Shown here: positions 9,552-22,005 of the stretch, one piece after another
How the letters are laid out: each line of letters opens with the position of its first letter
How positions within the stretch are numbered: position 1 is the stretch's first letter
From: Enoplolaimus lenunculus
Taxonomy: Eukaryota; Nematoda; Enoplea; Enoplida; Thoracostomopsidae
DNA: 64,000 nucleotides
Reading direction: 5' to 3'
Assembly (NCBI GenBank): GCA_030248215.1
Contig: JASANG010001355.1
Span: forward strand, 1-64,000
Notes under the pieces: model-generated
Seen by the model: only the letters and a program-made list of their open reading frames with translations
Databases searched by the model: none
What the model was told of the DNA's origin: nothing
Made by a program: the position numbers and the translations under genes

Positions 9552-12500
9552 CTAATCACGTCTAACGTTATTTCCAAACGATGCTGATATTATATCAGCG
9601 AAATCATGTTCAGCCCAATATTTATTTCTTAACGTTGTTGTTGTATCAAAAAGACGCCAATCACCGAACACATTCCACCAACCATCTTTGTCTGGATTCC
9701 ATGATGCGGCATATGATCCCCAATGCTTGATAAAAAATAATCATGAACATATTTAAATAAGTACATATTATTACGCGGCTGATTAAATTGCGAAACTGTG
9801 CATGGAAGAGTAAATCAAATTTAAAACCTTCGCAAAATGTAACTTACACGCCACCGTCTAAACTCACACAAAATTATCAATTTACAATTGCGGCCACCCA
9901 CGCTTCATTAGTCTATGTGGAAAGCTTGCGTATACAGAATATAATCGCACCCGCTGGTATACGCGGTCGCAGTTTATGTATGAAATTTGAAGCATAGATC
10001 AAGTACAACGCTAACCTGCTTACAAAAACATTTGGTATCAACCGCAAATGTAACAGCACCTAGCCGCGCGCAGAATTTAGCAAGCGCAGCGGCTCACGCA
10101 GACCTTTATGCACAAAATCTGTCATCTTGAACAGCACTGTTTGTAATACATCAATAAAAGGGGAATCGATCAATATAACGGCCCATGTAAAGATCATGGG
10201 TGGAACGCTCTCTGTGGGACTCGAAAAGTGTAAAGCTTAAAGCTTTAGACTAAATTTTTTGCTTAGCTTAGGCTTAGGCTTACGAATATGCTTTCTTACG
10301 CCTAGGCTTAGGGATATGCTTATAGTACTGTTCCGCCCCTGTTCTTTAATACATTGGCCAATATAACTTACGTGTTCATCTAAGACGTCTTGTGCTTTGT
10401 CTGCATCTTCTGGGTGATATAGCAACTCGCCAATTTCAAAGTTGTCCACTAGATAGAATTTTGTTACATTTCGATTCGTCATTCTGAAATTTACACGAGA
10501 AGTTGATGACGGATTGCAAAGTTCAACCCAATGAAGTGAGATAAGGATAGTACTGCGCACCAGTTTAAACCTTCGATTTTAAAGTAAAAATAAAGCATAA
10601 AAATTGTGTCTGAGTCCACATCAAGTATCTTTGTTTCACACACAGCACAAACGAGATGTAGCAAAACATAATGCATCATTTGATTTTAAGTGATATGAAG
10701 TATAAAATAAATAACTGCAATAGAGCTAACGGCAAAAAAATGTACAAAATAATTAAGATAATGTAAACTTGCTCATAACGAATACAATCAAGTCCACGAT
10801 TCGAATAATAATGCCAAGATTCAAAGCGGTCTCCCCGATGCCAGTCATATTCATCACCTAAATCCATGTTCTCAATGTCTTCTATTATCTAAAATGCGTA
10901 ATGTTCCCAATTGCGATAACGGTGTTCAAGGAATGACAAAGATTCATCAAAATCAACACAATTACGTCACCTCAAAATAGCAGTTCGACAGATTTTAAAT
11001 AATATTCGCAATAACGGCCGAGAACATTTTGTATTACGGGAACTATGTTTGTAATATTTACACACAAAATGATAATAGAACACAACCAAATTTGAAAATT
11101 ACACAGTAGTAGAGTTGCCACGAGGCTGGTAGCCGTACCTCCATAGATATTTCTGTGAGAATGTATTGTGTTTTTTCAAAACAAAAGTTGACTGTTTAAC
11201 AACGCATCTTTGCTGCAAAATGAAACGTTGGGTCCAAACTATTTTTCAATATACGTAGAATACAATAAATTTTTTGCAGGACCGAAAGATTAAATTCTTG
11301 TTCAGGTCTTAAAGACGCATCTTTACCCAATAAAAGTAAAGGTAAAGAAATTCAAAGCAAATACTACCATCTAGAGCTCTTATAAAAATTATGCTGCTGC
11401 TGCTGCGTTTTGGCATAGATCTACGACATAAAAATACCCGTCTGCTAATCAACCCAACCATAGCCACCGGTAAAATTCACAATAATAACATACAACATCA
11501 ATGTCGCCTGGAACAGTCCAGTCATAGATCGCCGTAGCACAATGTTCGCTAAAACAATGCAACTTATTAGTAAACATTATAAATAAGATCTGTCTTTTGT
11601 GTCAGCATTGAAAATGTGCAACAATGAAACCCATTTCGCAAAAGCCCAAACAAATTTTGGTGGTGTAAACAGTGAATAATTAATAAATTTTCCATTGTAA
11701 TAGGACATACATTGTGACATATCGACAAATAGTCCGAACGTTACTTAAAACCAAAAATGATAAGAGGAGACATTCAGCGTATTTAATTCTTGATAAATCC
11801 AACTTTAATTTGATAAAGCATCACAAACGAATATAACTCACTACACTTACTCCCATTTAACAAGAAATTTTTTCTTGTAAGCATCTTCAATTGTTTTCAA
11901 ATACTCCAAATCCAAAATGGAACTGTTGACTTCATACGGCTAAACCAATACAAAGACCAAAATGATTCTTGTAAGATTAGAAATGATTAACGCTATTGCT
12001 AAATAAAGGAAGCGGTGAGCACATTAATACAAATAGAAACAAAGCCGCCAGTTTGTTCGACACAGACAATACGAACAGATATTGCACAGATCTTAAATAC
12101 TAGGAATGTTCGGGATCGGCATCGTTAATAATCGGTACTTTTCGTAACTATAATGATAATTTGCCGATACCTTTTGCACTTCGCAGTGTTGGAACGCTTT
12201 CAATTTTTCCATGTTGGCATATAGCGGGAGGGCAAACTGTGATGTCTCTTGCCTTTGTGTTAAAAAATTGATTGAAATGAACAGTTCTGATTGTACTAAA
12301 TTTATTTATGATGGTTATGTTTTGCGTCTTGCTGTTCATTAAGCATCACGTATTAAAATTGCATGTCAAAATAATTTATTCAAATTCCTCGCACATAAAA
12401 ACTCTTTAGTGCAGAAATTATATTGCTTTTAACCTTAATAATTAGTGAAATATTGTAAAAAGTCCTAATTTAGCCTTATAAACTATGCTAATATGCAAAT

Positions 12501-15500
12501 TATCTATTAGCTAACTGCTCAATTATCGGTTTTGGAGGTTTGTAAACAGTCTACGCAGATACCTCGCACCTAAAAACCCTTTAATGCTAAAATTAGATTG
12601 CTTCTAACTGTAATAATTAGTGAAGTATTGTGGAAAGTCCTAATTTAGGCTTAATTTTAAAATTCTGAAACGCCAATGCGAGGTTAACACCCCAGGATAA
12701 TTGGCTTTCAAACAAAAAAGTTTATCTCAAAATCGGTTCAGCCGTTCCTGAGATTCTTTTCGGACGGACAGACGGATGGACGGACATCCATCTTTCGACC
12801 CCCAAGTACAAAACATGAAACGCTTCGCTCAATTAATAATAAGTTTTTGTAGAAGACCACTGATTCCGATTAGCATTGCATTTACCTGTAAAATATGTTT
12901 GACTCAGGTATTATGACTCAACAAACCTATTCCGTTTTAGTTTTTTGGACCACAGTTGAAGACTTAAATCCAAAATCGTAGTTTACTAAAGTAATATAAA
13001 CGAAGAGTGTTGTATTGTGTAAAGCGTTGCGGTTTAGCGTGTACCGAATCTAATTTTTACACTAAAGACTTCTACTCAGTTTTGTTGTTACACACAACGT
13101 CACACTATATTTAAGTAGGTAATTAAATTTCCATGGCTCCTGGATCAATATTCGATTAAAAGCGTGATGTTTTTATTCTTAGAATCATTGTTTAGGAAAA
13201 CACCCAATGGAATTCGAACTTATTGTTCGTACTGTTGATGATAATATTAGCAGTTTCTGAGCCGCACATCCAAACGTTGTACGTTTATGCTATGAAATAA
13301 AACGAACATAGGTTTAATTGCGTTGAATGAAACACTGTATAGAACAAAACCTGTTTTGAGTTTATTTAACAGTATGTACATTCAAATATCGTTGCTGGCA
13401 CTAATGCCCTTGACACGAAACCCAGTGCGCGCTAATTATAATATGCACTATTGTGTGGTCCAGGAATCAACCATACACTGTACATAACTTCTCTAACATA
13501 CCAATATCGGCAGCAGCATGGACAAAAATTCTAGCATTAGCACATTTATTGCGTACATGGTGAATGTTTTTGAAGCGGAGTTAGTAAATGCAAATTGTTT
13601 GTATCACACAATTTTTTCATATGTTTAAAATCGGAACAGCACAAAGTAGTCTTCACTCCGCTGTGCGGCATGGCATTTCCCAACTCATAACCACTCATAT
13701 TACAAACACGATATTTGCCATATACACCTAGATTACTTATTTTACACTAGCACGTTAAAAACAGCATAAAACTTGTTATAATTTGTCGGTCTCCCGAACT
13801 AACAGCAACTTACGATATTACGCTTTTGAATATTCTCCAAACAAACTGAAGCAGGCGTATCGAGGTATAAAATTAGATGTGGCCACAAATGAAGCGGTGG
13901 TTCGCCAATATCTCTGCACGTGTAATAGTGCTTGTAAACTAAAGCAAACAAAATATTAATATCTTTTCTTTTTAGAAAACAGTCAATATAATTTAAAGTA
14001 CCAAAGAGTTTTTGTAATGACGAATAAGTTTTTACACTACTGCTAACGGCAACAGAGTTTAGCAATTCAAAGCAACTTCAGATCACGGATCTGTTATATA
14101 AGTAAATACGGCGCTAATTGACTACCACAGCTTTTACAGTTTGCAATACACTGAAAAATTTTAGAGCCGGAAACAGACCACAAAATTGCAGGGTTTGTAT
14201 AATGCAACATAATATTATTCGTTATGCAACAATGTAAAAGCAGATGAAATACGCTTACACACAAACAAGCACAATAAATAATGTTTGAGCTGGGGTGGAA
14301 CATCATAGTGAGTTGAACACTACTTATACTACCGCATACGTAAAATATACAAAAATAAACAAATCCTTCTTACATTCTTTGGAGAAACAATTTTTTCTGT
14401 TGGCAGCTTCTACAAAAACAAAATCACTAAGGACAGAATTTTCCAACACAACGCCTTGTCCTAAAAACAAAGAAACGCGTGAACACCTACAGACATCACT
14501 TTTGTTCAAAAATTATACATATTACCGGACCATAGGCGTGTCAAGTTTGCATAAAACTTACTCATTCGAATACAATGTATCAAGCCTCAAACATTTTATT
14601 TCATACTCAAGGAACTAAATCTATCTATATATAACTTTTAAACTTTAGCAACTTATCGAAAGACTTTCAATTCGCGAACCTCGTACAAAAATTCTTGTTT
14701 CCAATGGTCTGATTCGCACAAATATACCTATAACCTAAATTTTCAGTAACATCCTTTGATTAACCAAGTATAATGATAAACCGTGACACGATGAATCTGT
14801 CAAAAACAAGGCACATACCTGTATTTAACAGATGAGCTAGTGCATTTTGATAGCATTCAGCCTTTAGCAATAACATAAAGTAGAAAAACTGGGCAACGTT
14901 AATGTGGTAAGGATCTCGATAGAATCGTTCTAGATCAAAGAACCGGTACCGTTCAGGCAACAAGTCGTAATAGTTTCGCATATCGCTTCCGTACCTTAAT
15001 AAGCAAACAAAAACTTTCCCAAACAAAAAATATTCCTACATGCAATAAAAATGCATTGGTTAAATTCAAACCGCCAATAAATAGCTTGATTGCAGAATTA
15101 GACATTTCTACGTGTAATTTCTAGTGTTCATATAAACGAAGGTGTGGCCGGAAGTATAACATAGTTGGATGTTAAACTGCTATTTATGACCAAATTCACA
15201 ATAGGTATATACGTATGTAACAGTGACCTTTGTTTCAACTAACAAACAAGAACGTATGTCATATTACACATACTATAACCGTTGTAAAACGAAACTACAA
15301 GAAATTATATAACGTACATATTATCGTGTCAGTGTGATTAAGTTTTAACTTTTGTCAAAATATACGCTCAAATATCCAGCTTCGTTTCCTGCCGCAGTTG
15401 GATACTATTTGTATAAATTTTTAAGTTAACCAATGACAGCAAATTAATCTTTGCATTGGTGCTGTAATATACACAATGATTAATTTACTAAACACTACAT

Positions 15501-16289
15501 AGTGCCAGTTTAACAACTTACATGTTTATTAGTATTTTGTCCATCGACGGGCACGGTATATGATGGAATCCAAATTCCTTTGCAATCTCTTTAGCAACAG
15601 CATGCTTACCGCATGCAATGTTACCTGAAATATTAAGCGCCGATGTCATTTAAAAACATCAGTTCACAATAGCGCAAAATCTCTGGTTTGAGCGCAAGCG
15701 CATCAAGACCAATGTTGTCTAACTAGACTAAAAACCTTTCACCCACCATCATGTACGGTGACCGCAACAAATATAATTACGGACGAATTAAACAATAAAT
15801 CCTCAAAGTGAAACTAAGCTATAATTGGCGATTCGTGATACTTCTGGATTTTAACAGAAATTTCATAATCATGTATACGTAATACATGTTATAATATGGT
15901 GTTAATATGCTATTTTTTAAGCACTGGTTAAAGAATTATCATGAACGTCGAATCGTCGTATATTCCTGAGTAGTAATAACCCTCGGGAGTTATAACTACT
16001 TTCCTGATTTCAGAAAGATATGATCAAAAAGACAAGGATTCAAAATTTCAAAACCATTCGTCACAAAATGCAAATCTTAAGGTGTTAGATACAAAATTGT
16101 TTTATTATATTGCAATTCGCACACCTTCAACAACTATTAATTTTGAATTTTCATCAAGCCGTTTGTTCGTGAACTCGTAATACCAATGACGAGTTAAATA
16201 ACCCTTTTCTTTGTATGGCCATGGCGCAGGTTTTTCGGTTGGTGGGCGCACAGCTAGCGTTGTTAACGATCGCTGCGTCTGTACAGTTT
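9552..16289 (-). CDS. NDUFA10: NDUFA10, NADH dehydrogenase 1 alpha subcomplex subunit 10 (5' incomplete)
   Basis: NDUFA10 is an accessory subunit of mitochondrial complex I with a deoxynucleoside-kinase fold, located on the matrix side. Ten exons are found: 16125-16289, 15522-15624, 14819-14994, 14374-14460, 13814-13938, 11851-11939, 11494-11548, 10773-10888, 10372-10483 and 9552-9725. All phases agree. The kinase P-loop reads EGNIACGKHAVAKEI. Further family matches are ERFYRDPYHINVAQF, ALAHLLNTGQGVVLENS, LSDFVFVEA, HLILYLDTP and TIEDAYKKKFL. The C-terminus is Trp-rich and ends NNVRRD. The first exon, with most of the mitochondrial presequence, was not identified, and the first exon listed must receive one base from it. 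The intron after 10773 appears to be GC-AG. Confidence 0.9.
10180..10359. mobile_element. MITE, family E, next to an NDUFA10 splice donor
   Basis: The ends GGCCCATGTAAAG and CTTTAATACATTGGCC are inverted repeats. They are flanked by a perfect 8-bp duplication AATATAAC (10172-10179 and 10360-10367). The interior carries GCTTAG hexamers. The right-hand duplication overlaps positions +5 and beyond of the NDUFA10 intron whose exon ends at 10372. Confidence 0.88.
12105..12350. mobile_element. Family C-like MITE in an NDUFA10 intron
   Basis: It contains GATCGGCATCGTTAATAATCGG at one end (split here by divergence) and internal words shared with the copies at 30652-30983 and 39022-40252. These include GCCGATACCTTTTGCAC and a GAAATGAACAGTTCTGA block. 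The right terminus is not clear. It is non-coding. Confidence 0.55.
12370..12835. mobile_element. Partial inverted copy of the 6617-7718 element
   Basis: Read on the minus strand, it starts ATTGAGCGAAGCG, continues with the GTACTTGGGGGTCGAAAG and CGGCTGAACCGATTT blocks, and then two tandem units with TTGCATATTAGCATAG. Only two to three units are present, against about five at 6617-7718. It lies inside the NDUFA10 intron between 11939 and 13814. Confidence 0.7.
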
Positions 16290-16320
16290 CTAAAGTAAAA
16301 ACAACAAAAATAACAATGAT

Positions 16321-16740
16321 ACTCTGAAAAAAATCGGCAATATTGAGTTTTACAGAACGCATCTTAATATTAAATATTACGAAAACACATTGCAATTCAA
16401 GGTGGGACAGGGTAACAGAATATTCTGAAACCTAACACCACAACAAACATCCGACCGGATCCGGATCCATGCATATTTCGCAGACTTTTAGTACATAATA
16501 CAATTCCATGACCAGAAATAACCGAGGCCAACTCTGAAAAAATCGACAATATTGAGTTTTACAGAACGCATCTTAATACTAAATATTACGAAAACACATT
16601 GCAATTCAAGGCGGGACCGGGTAACAGAATATTCCGAAACCTAACACCACAACAAAACATCCGACCCGATCCGGATCCATGCATATTTCGCAGACTTTTA
16701 GTACATAAGACAATTCCATGACCAGAAATAACCGAGGCCA
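16321..16740. repeat. 210-bp direct tandem duplication at the 5' side of NDUFA10
   Basis: Bases 16321-16530 and 16531-16740 are near-identical direct copies. Both begin with ACTCTGAAAAAA and end with AATAACCGAGGCC, and both contain CGATCCGGATCCATGCATAT or a one-base variant. It lies immediately upstream (minus sense) of the first identified NDUFA10 exon, so it covers intron 1, the 5' UTR or the promoter. Each copy contains the minus-strand word ATGCGTTCTG, a possible but unsupported start. Confidence 0.85.
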
Positions 16741-16984
16741 AATTTCAATGCAATATTTACTTAAATCGATGAGTATTAACGTGTAAAGAAAAATCTGACC
16801 TTTTGGTCATGAAAAACTTCATAAAACGTGTACTTGTATTCAGTTTTACATTACAGTATGTCAAATAGCAGGAATCTGTTAGACTCAACGTTTCATTTTT
16901 CAACAAAAGCATGTTTAGCTAACAACAAACGGCTGTTTATGTATGACAGGACAGAAAATACATCCAAACAAGTAGGTTCATCAA

Positions 16985-17135
16985 AATAATTTAGGTTTAA
17001 AGTCGGGCGGAAAAACGCTCTCGATTTTCGGGGCCACAAAGTCTAAGCAAATAATTAGTCTAAAGGGTAAGCTTACTGTATTGCAGTCCCGCAGAAATAC
17101 GTTCCGCCCGTAATCTTTACATAAGCCTTTTCGGG
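16985..17135. repeat. Degenerate family E-like MITE
   Basis: The ends GGCGGAAAAACGCTCTC and ATACGTTCCGCCCGTAATC resemble subterminal parts of family E, and TCTAAGCAAATAATTAGTCT matches its interior. The terminal inverted repeats are eroded. Confidence 0.45.
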
Positions 17136-19100
17136 AAAACCCCACTTTCATAACTTGCGTTAGATTGAAAAGAAACTTTATCTATTTTCACAGCGTGTTG
17201 CCCGGACTATATATTTCAGACATACCAATTTGTATTTATATACCTATGCTTCGACAACGTAATATTTACTTTTTATGAACGATTCCGTTTTGAACCATCA
17301 AAATTCGTCTATGGGCAAAATATCAAAAGCATTTTCATGACTCGCCCTACTACAAGCAGTGCTGAGAAATGGCTTTATTATGTTTATATGCGTGGGAGGA
17401 CATATGTTAATGCACACGACTATACAGTTGAACGCTGCATAAGCTATCTAAACAAAATGTTTTATAACGAAATTTATTTTAATGCCAGCAAATTTGTAAA
17501 CAACATGCTTTCAATGAAGCATGAAGTTATGAACATATATACATCATGGAATAGAGAGAATTTAACTCTTTCCGGTAAATAGCTGGAACAGCTGTTTTCT
17601 TTCAAAAGCAAGACATTTAAGTAGTAAATTTGGAATTTATGCCTTACGGTTAAATTGGAGGTGGTACCGAAAAATCAATTGAAAATTAGTGGGATTGAAA
17701 TGTGACACTCACTAACCATTTGCCTGTGTTGGCAGGTAAGCACCATAAAGATATTTTAAAGGACGTTGTCTCGCAAGTTGTCGCAGCGGTGCTAACATAA
17801 TCGGCCTGCACTCCGCTATCAAGGCGGCCGAATGGATAAATCTAAAACAGACTATAGCTTGGCAACCTTTTACGAATGTAGTTGACTAATACATAAAATC
17901 CAGAAAACGAATACGTATATAATAAGAAGGAAATTTTACCGACTATTTACGCATATATAACATGAACTTGCACCTAAAAATAAAATATAAAAATATGCAC
18001 CAATTCTACCACGACTGATATGGGGCTACGTTGTGAGCGTAATGGTAATTGGCATTTTATGAACACCGTAATCTCCGTCAAAAAAGGTAGACGGTCACGG
18101 AAAACCATAGTAAAAATTGGAACATGTAAGCGTGTGAGACATGCTTGTACTAGTGCATATGCAATATGCAATGCACGGTGTGGATGCTTATGATATTTCA
18201 AGTATAAACGGCTATAATTAACAGACAACGGTTCATTTCGATTAATTTTTTCAAGTGCAAATACAAGAGACAAAACAGTTTCCTGATCAGTCACGATAAC
18301 ATACGCCGAAATATTGTGAAACTGTTAGTAGAGTATTGAAACTCGCTGCAAAGTGCAAAAACAAACGGGAATTTATTGCAGCCCCAATAAGATGCCGATA
18401 TTAACAAGTGCCGATTATTACGAATGCCGATACCGATTAATCGGCACATCTTAATAAAACTAGTGATTGTGATCTGCCAGTGCCTATAACAAAATTTTTC
18501 CAAACGGCGATTCTTATTTATAAATTTGGCCGAACACGATTGCAATTGTAATACACAATGGTTAAAAAACATCAAACATAAACGTTTATAATCAATAACA
18601 AGGGTACATTAAGGTTAATTTTTCAAGTACAAGCGCAAATGATATCAGTTTCCTGATCATGCACTAACATACGCCGACATATGAACCTGATAGCATTCAA
18701 ACTCACTGCTGCTAAGTGCAAAAAATATCAGCAAAGAATCGGCAAATTTTATAGTGCCAATGCCGATACCCATAAAAGGGGCCGATATTATTGATGCCGA
18801 TCCATCGGTACATTTCTAACAAAACAGTGTTCCAACTGGTATGTAAAAGGGTTGATGTCTCGACCGAACCTACCATGACTAACGAACTACAGCGTCCATT
18901 TAAAAACCTGAGCAAAGCAAAATTTCGTTAAGAATGGTATTTCTGCTTAAATGATGACAATCGTCCAAGATTGACAATTTTAACGTAACTTTTGTCTGTT
19001 ATATCGTTCATCTGTGAAGAAACGTACATCTGAGTTAAAAAAAGTTTATTTTGACTAGCTACGTATATAATGGTTCTTTCAAATGAAAATCGAAACAGTA
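17136..19100. other. Intergenic repeat-rich stretch
   Basis: An unremarkable 81-codon frame at 17337-17582 (plus) has no recognisable domain and I do not call it a gene. Bases 18290-18460 and 18600-18830 contain family C words (GCCGATACCGATTAATCGGC, GGCCGATATTATTGATGCC). Bases 18115-18200 match, inverted, a segment at 37440-37530 (AAGCATGTCTCACAYGCTTAC). Nothing else is supported. Confidence 0.45.
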
Positions 19101-19114
19101 GTATGAGAGTTTAG

Positions 19115-19400
19115 GTTCATACAAAGATCAGGAACGGAACGTTATTCTGCGGTGCTGCAATAACGTAAACTTAAGCTTTAGTCTAATTTTCCTAGCTTAG
19201 GTTTAGGCTTTTAGGCTTAGGCTTAGGTGTAATCACATGCATACGCTTAGGCTTTTAGGCTAAAGGCTTAAAAGGCTTAGCTGCAAAAAATAGTGAGTCA
19301 AATTGACTCTCTCCGAAATAGGCTTTAAATTCGAGTCAGTTTATGTAGTCCAGAAAAGCCTGTTCCAGAAAGATTCAATTTGACTCATTATTTTTTGCAG
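19115..19400. repeat. Family E-like segment with TTAGGC runs
   Basis: Bases 19193-19275 read as GCTTAGGTTTAGGCTTTTAGGC-like units, a degenerate TTAGGC array. It is bordered by a TTAAGCTTTAGTCTAATTTT block common to the family E copies at 2226 and 10180. Bases 19295-19400 form an imperfect inverted repeat around AATTGACTCTCTCCG and GATTCAATTTGACTC. Confidence 0.5.
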
Positions 19401-19984
19401 CAGGATCTGCATGTAAACGAGTAAATTCTATGACACAGCTCAATGACAATTCTGAAGTAACCGTCACCTATATATCTTTGACGGCTGACTTTCAGTGTTA
19501 ACACACTTTGACAGTAAAATTAAAAAAATGGTCCAACGGATATCGCACATCAAACTTTGGAATATTTAGCTTGTGTTTGTTTTAGAAACGTTCGAGTTAT
19601 TAGCGCTTGTAGTATTAGCCGCTGACAGAGTTTTTGCATTTAAAAATTAATACATTTTTTAAAAATGTGCTTTTAGCAAGTATTAAAATATTGCAAAATT
19701 AAAAAATGTGCAAAATGCGAAACACATTTGGAAATCGTGTTCTGTCATCATATGCGGAAGATAATTTCCGATGAACTTTTTTGACAAGGCATTGCAATAT
19801 GTATTGAAAGTTGAGCGTGGTACTATAAAACGCTTCGAAAAGGCATAACCATTTAGTACTGCAGCGTAGGCAAACCAGCGCTCAAAGCACTATCGCTTAC
19901 GTAACTATAGATATATTTATAGTACTTACACAGTAACCAGGGGCGTGGCCAGGGGGTCTCAGGTGTGAACTCCCCCCTTTAGGG

Positions 19985-20760
19985 ATTTTGTGCTAGAATT
20001 TCAAGAACGTTTCATATTGTACCACAAGCCACCACCCTTCAAAATTTCCGCTGGTTTGGTAGTAAAAATCACAAGCATATTTTGGCTGGGAAAAGTGGAA
20101 AAGTGGAAAATTAAGCAGGAACAGTTAGAGGTCATAGAATAGGTTTGGAAACCAAAAAAGTGGAACAATTAAACGTCTAGGTTTTCTCAAGGTCTGGTAG
20201 GGTAGGGACGGTTTGGTTGATTTGTCTGAAAAATTAGTATATGTGGTTCGGTTTGGAAAACGGAAAAAGTTAAAAAGTGGAAAATTCAAGCATAGGTGTT
20301 CGAATTATTTTGTTTGGTAGAAAAAGTTAGAGGTACAGGCGAGGTACGGAAACCGGAAAATGTTAAACGTATTGGTTTTCTTTAGATCTGCTAGGGAAGG
20401 AACAGTTTGGTGATTGGTCTGGTTGGTAAGTTGGAATGTGTAGTTCGGTTCGGAAAACAGGAAAAATCTAATTGTAGAAAATTCAAGCGTAGATACTATA
20501 TATACGATTCCTTTTGGTTAGTAGAAAAAGATAGAGGTGTGAACGAAGTTTGGAAACAGGAAAAAATGGAAAAGTTAAACGTATGAGTTTTCTTCAGGTG
20601 TGGTAAGGAAAGAACAGTTTGGTTGTTCTGGCCGCAAAATTAGGATATGTGACTCGCTTCGGACCACGGAAAAAGTGGAAAAATGGAGAACTGAAGCCTA
20701 GGTAATTATTCCTTTTAGTTGGTAGGGAAAGTTAGAAGTGGTAGGGGAGTGTAGGTGGCT
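19985..20760. repeat. ~190-bp tandem array, about four units
   Basis: Four diverged units recur with a spacing of about 175-205 bp. Each contains a GGAAAAAGTGGAAAATT-like A/G-rich block, a GGTTTTCTT..GGTCTGGTAGGG block and GACGGTTTGGTTG or a variant. Some units begin near AAAGTTAGAGGT. An inverted copy of the unit lies at 24640-24850 and a partial direct one at 24240-24340. It is non-coding. Confidence 0.7.
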
Positions 20761-20929
20761 CTGCCACACTCAAATCTATTTCAAACTAAAAACTAAAATT
20801 TAAAATAAAACCCTAAATCAAAACCACACCTTAAGGGAGTCCCTGGCTCCACCTAGTCTCTCTTAGAACTTAAGTTACGCTTAGTCGTGGCTACAGGCGC
20901 AAAAACGTTAAAACCGATGTTATGGCGGC

Positions 20930-21900
20930 TGTGTCCGCAATGTCAAACTTACCTGGGCCCTGCGTGGCCGTATAACGTTGCTGATTAATATTGCAATCGT
21001 TGTTGGCCTATGCTGCGGATAACGACATAGCTAGGCTATGTCAGCACCAATATGGTGCTTATAATGTGTGTGTCTAAAGGTGCTAATATTGTTGTTGTTG
21101 TTGTTGCGGAAAGTGTACCGGGTGTGTGGCTCTGGACCTCAACCGCATAGCGGACACCCAATTGTGAGTGTCGGCGAAATGCAAATGAGGTCGAGATGTA
21201 TATGGGTAGCCAGGACCGGAATCAGTATCATAGACATAGCTGGTAGGATTTGGTGCGTATTTTTACATCTTCGGGCGAGTGTATTCTTACAACTTATTTT
21301 ACTTGGTTTACGGATCGACGGAATACTAATATATATCGGCTAAGTACGATTGAAATTGAATTTGGTTAAGTTTGTCACGGTGGCTTAAGTATGTGAAGGA
21401 AATTACGGTGTTACGGATTTAATCGGAGTTGCGCAAGGCGCGGGTTAACGCAGTATTGTATATTGGTGTCATGTGCTAACGAGGAACTTGGGATATCAGG
21501 AGAACCTGGGAAAAGTAGTCTAATAAATCTAACGGGGTTAGATTTATTATTCTACAACGGCTGGGCCAAATCTAACGGGGTTTAGATTGGTCGTTAAAAT
21601 TTGGTGTAACTCTAACGGGGTTAGAGTGCACGGTTTATCAGGGTGTAATTCTAACGGGGTTAGAATTGCACGGATTCTGGGAAACGACAAAAGTTTTGGT
21701 AACGGTAAAGCCAGTGGCTGGACTAAAAGAGATTCAGACGTCGGCTTTAAGGATTCCGGGTCAGGCTGCAAGTTAAATTACATAACCTGTGATTTGCTTG
21801 TAATACTTGGTGTTGTACAGGATTTGGGGTTGGGATTCAATAAACATATACCGGCCGCGTTTACTGAATCAGAGCGATAAGCATACATCGAGAATAAGAA
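20930..21900. other. Unassigned GC-richer block ending in four hairpins
   Basis: Base composition shifts here from the AT-rich surroundings to a G-rich plus strand. It includes (GTT)n at 21090-21106 and four related stem-loops at 21521-21671 (listed separately). The frames at 21068-21343 and 21587-21880 have no recognisable domain and look like by-products of composition. It resembles the non-coding body of a mobile element, but no ends were found. Confidence 0.4.
21521..21671. repeat. Four related stem-loops sharing a CTAACGGGGTTAG core
   Basis: The hairpins are at 21521-21549 (perfect 13-bp stem, GGG loop), 21566-21590 (stem with a bulge), 21604-21631 and 21643-21671 (12 of 13 paired plus one G-T). 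All share the CTAACGGGG core. The outer stem differs among copies (AAATCT, ACTCT, AATTCT) while pairing is kept by matching changes on the other arm, as expected if the structure itself is maintained. Confidence 0.75.
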
Positions 21901-22005
21901 CATAAAAGGAGATACAGGATACAGGGCTTGACTAAAATCACGAACTTCTCACAAGGAGGTCCGAAAAATGGGAAAAGTGAAAAACTTGAATCTTGTTTTT
22001 ACTTA

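Noticed and set aside
16105-16395. Reading NDUFA10 straight through the first identified exon to an upstream ATG
   Set aside because: The added residues form a hydrophobic segment without mitochondrial presequence character, and a good TTTAG acceptor lies at 16290-16291. A separate first exon is more likely.
17337-17582. 81-codon frame, candidate small gene
   Set aside because: No domain, no splice context and no homologue recognised. Its length is within chance for AT-rich intergenic sequence.
21587-21880. Open frame covering the hairpin repeats
   Set aside because: The repeated SNGVR-like peptide comes from the hairpin core and has no domain similarity.
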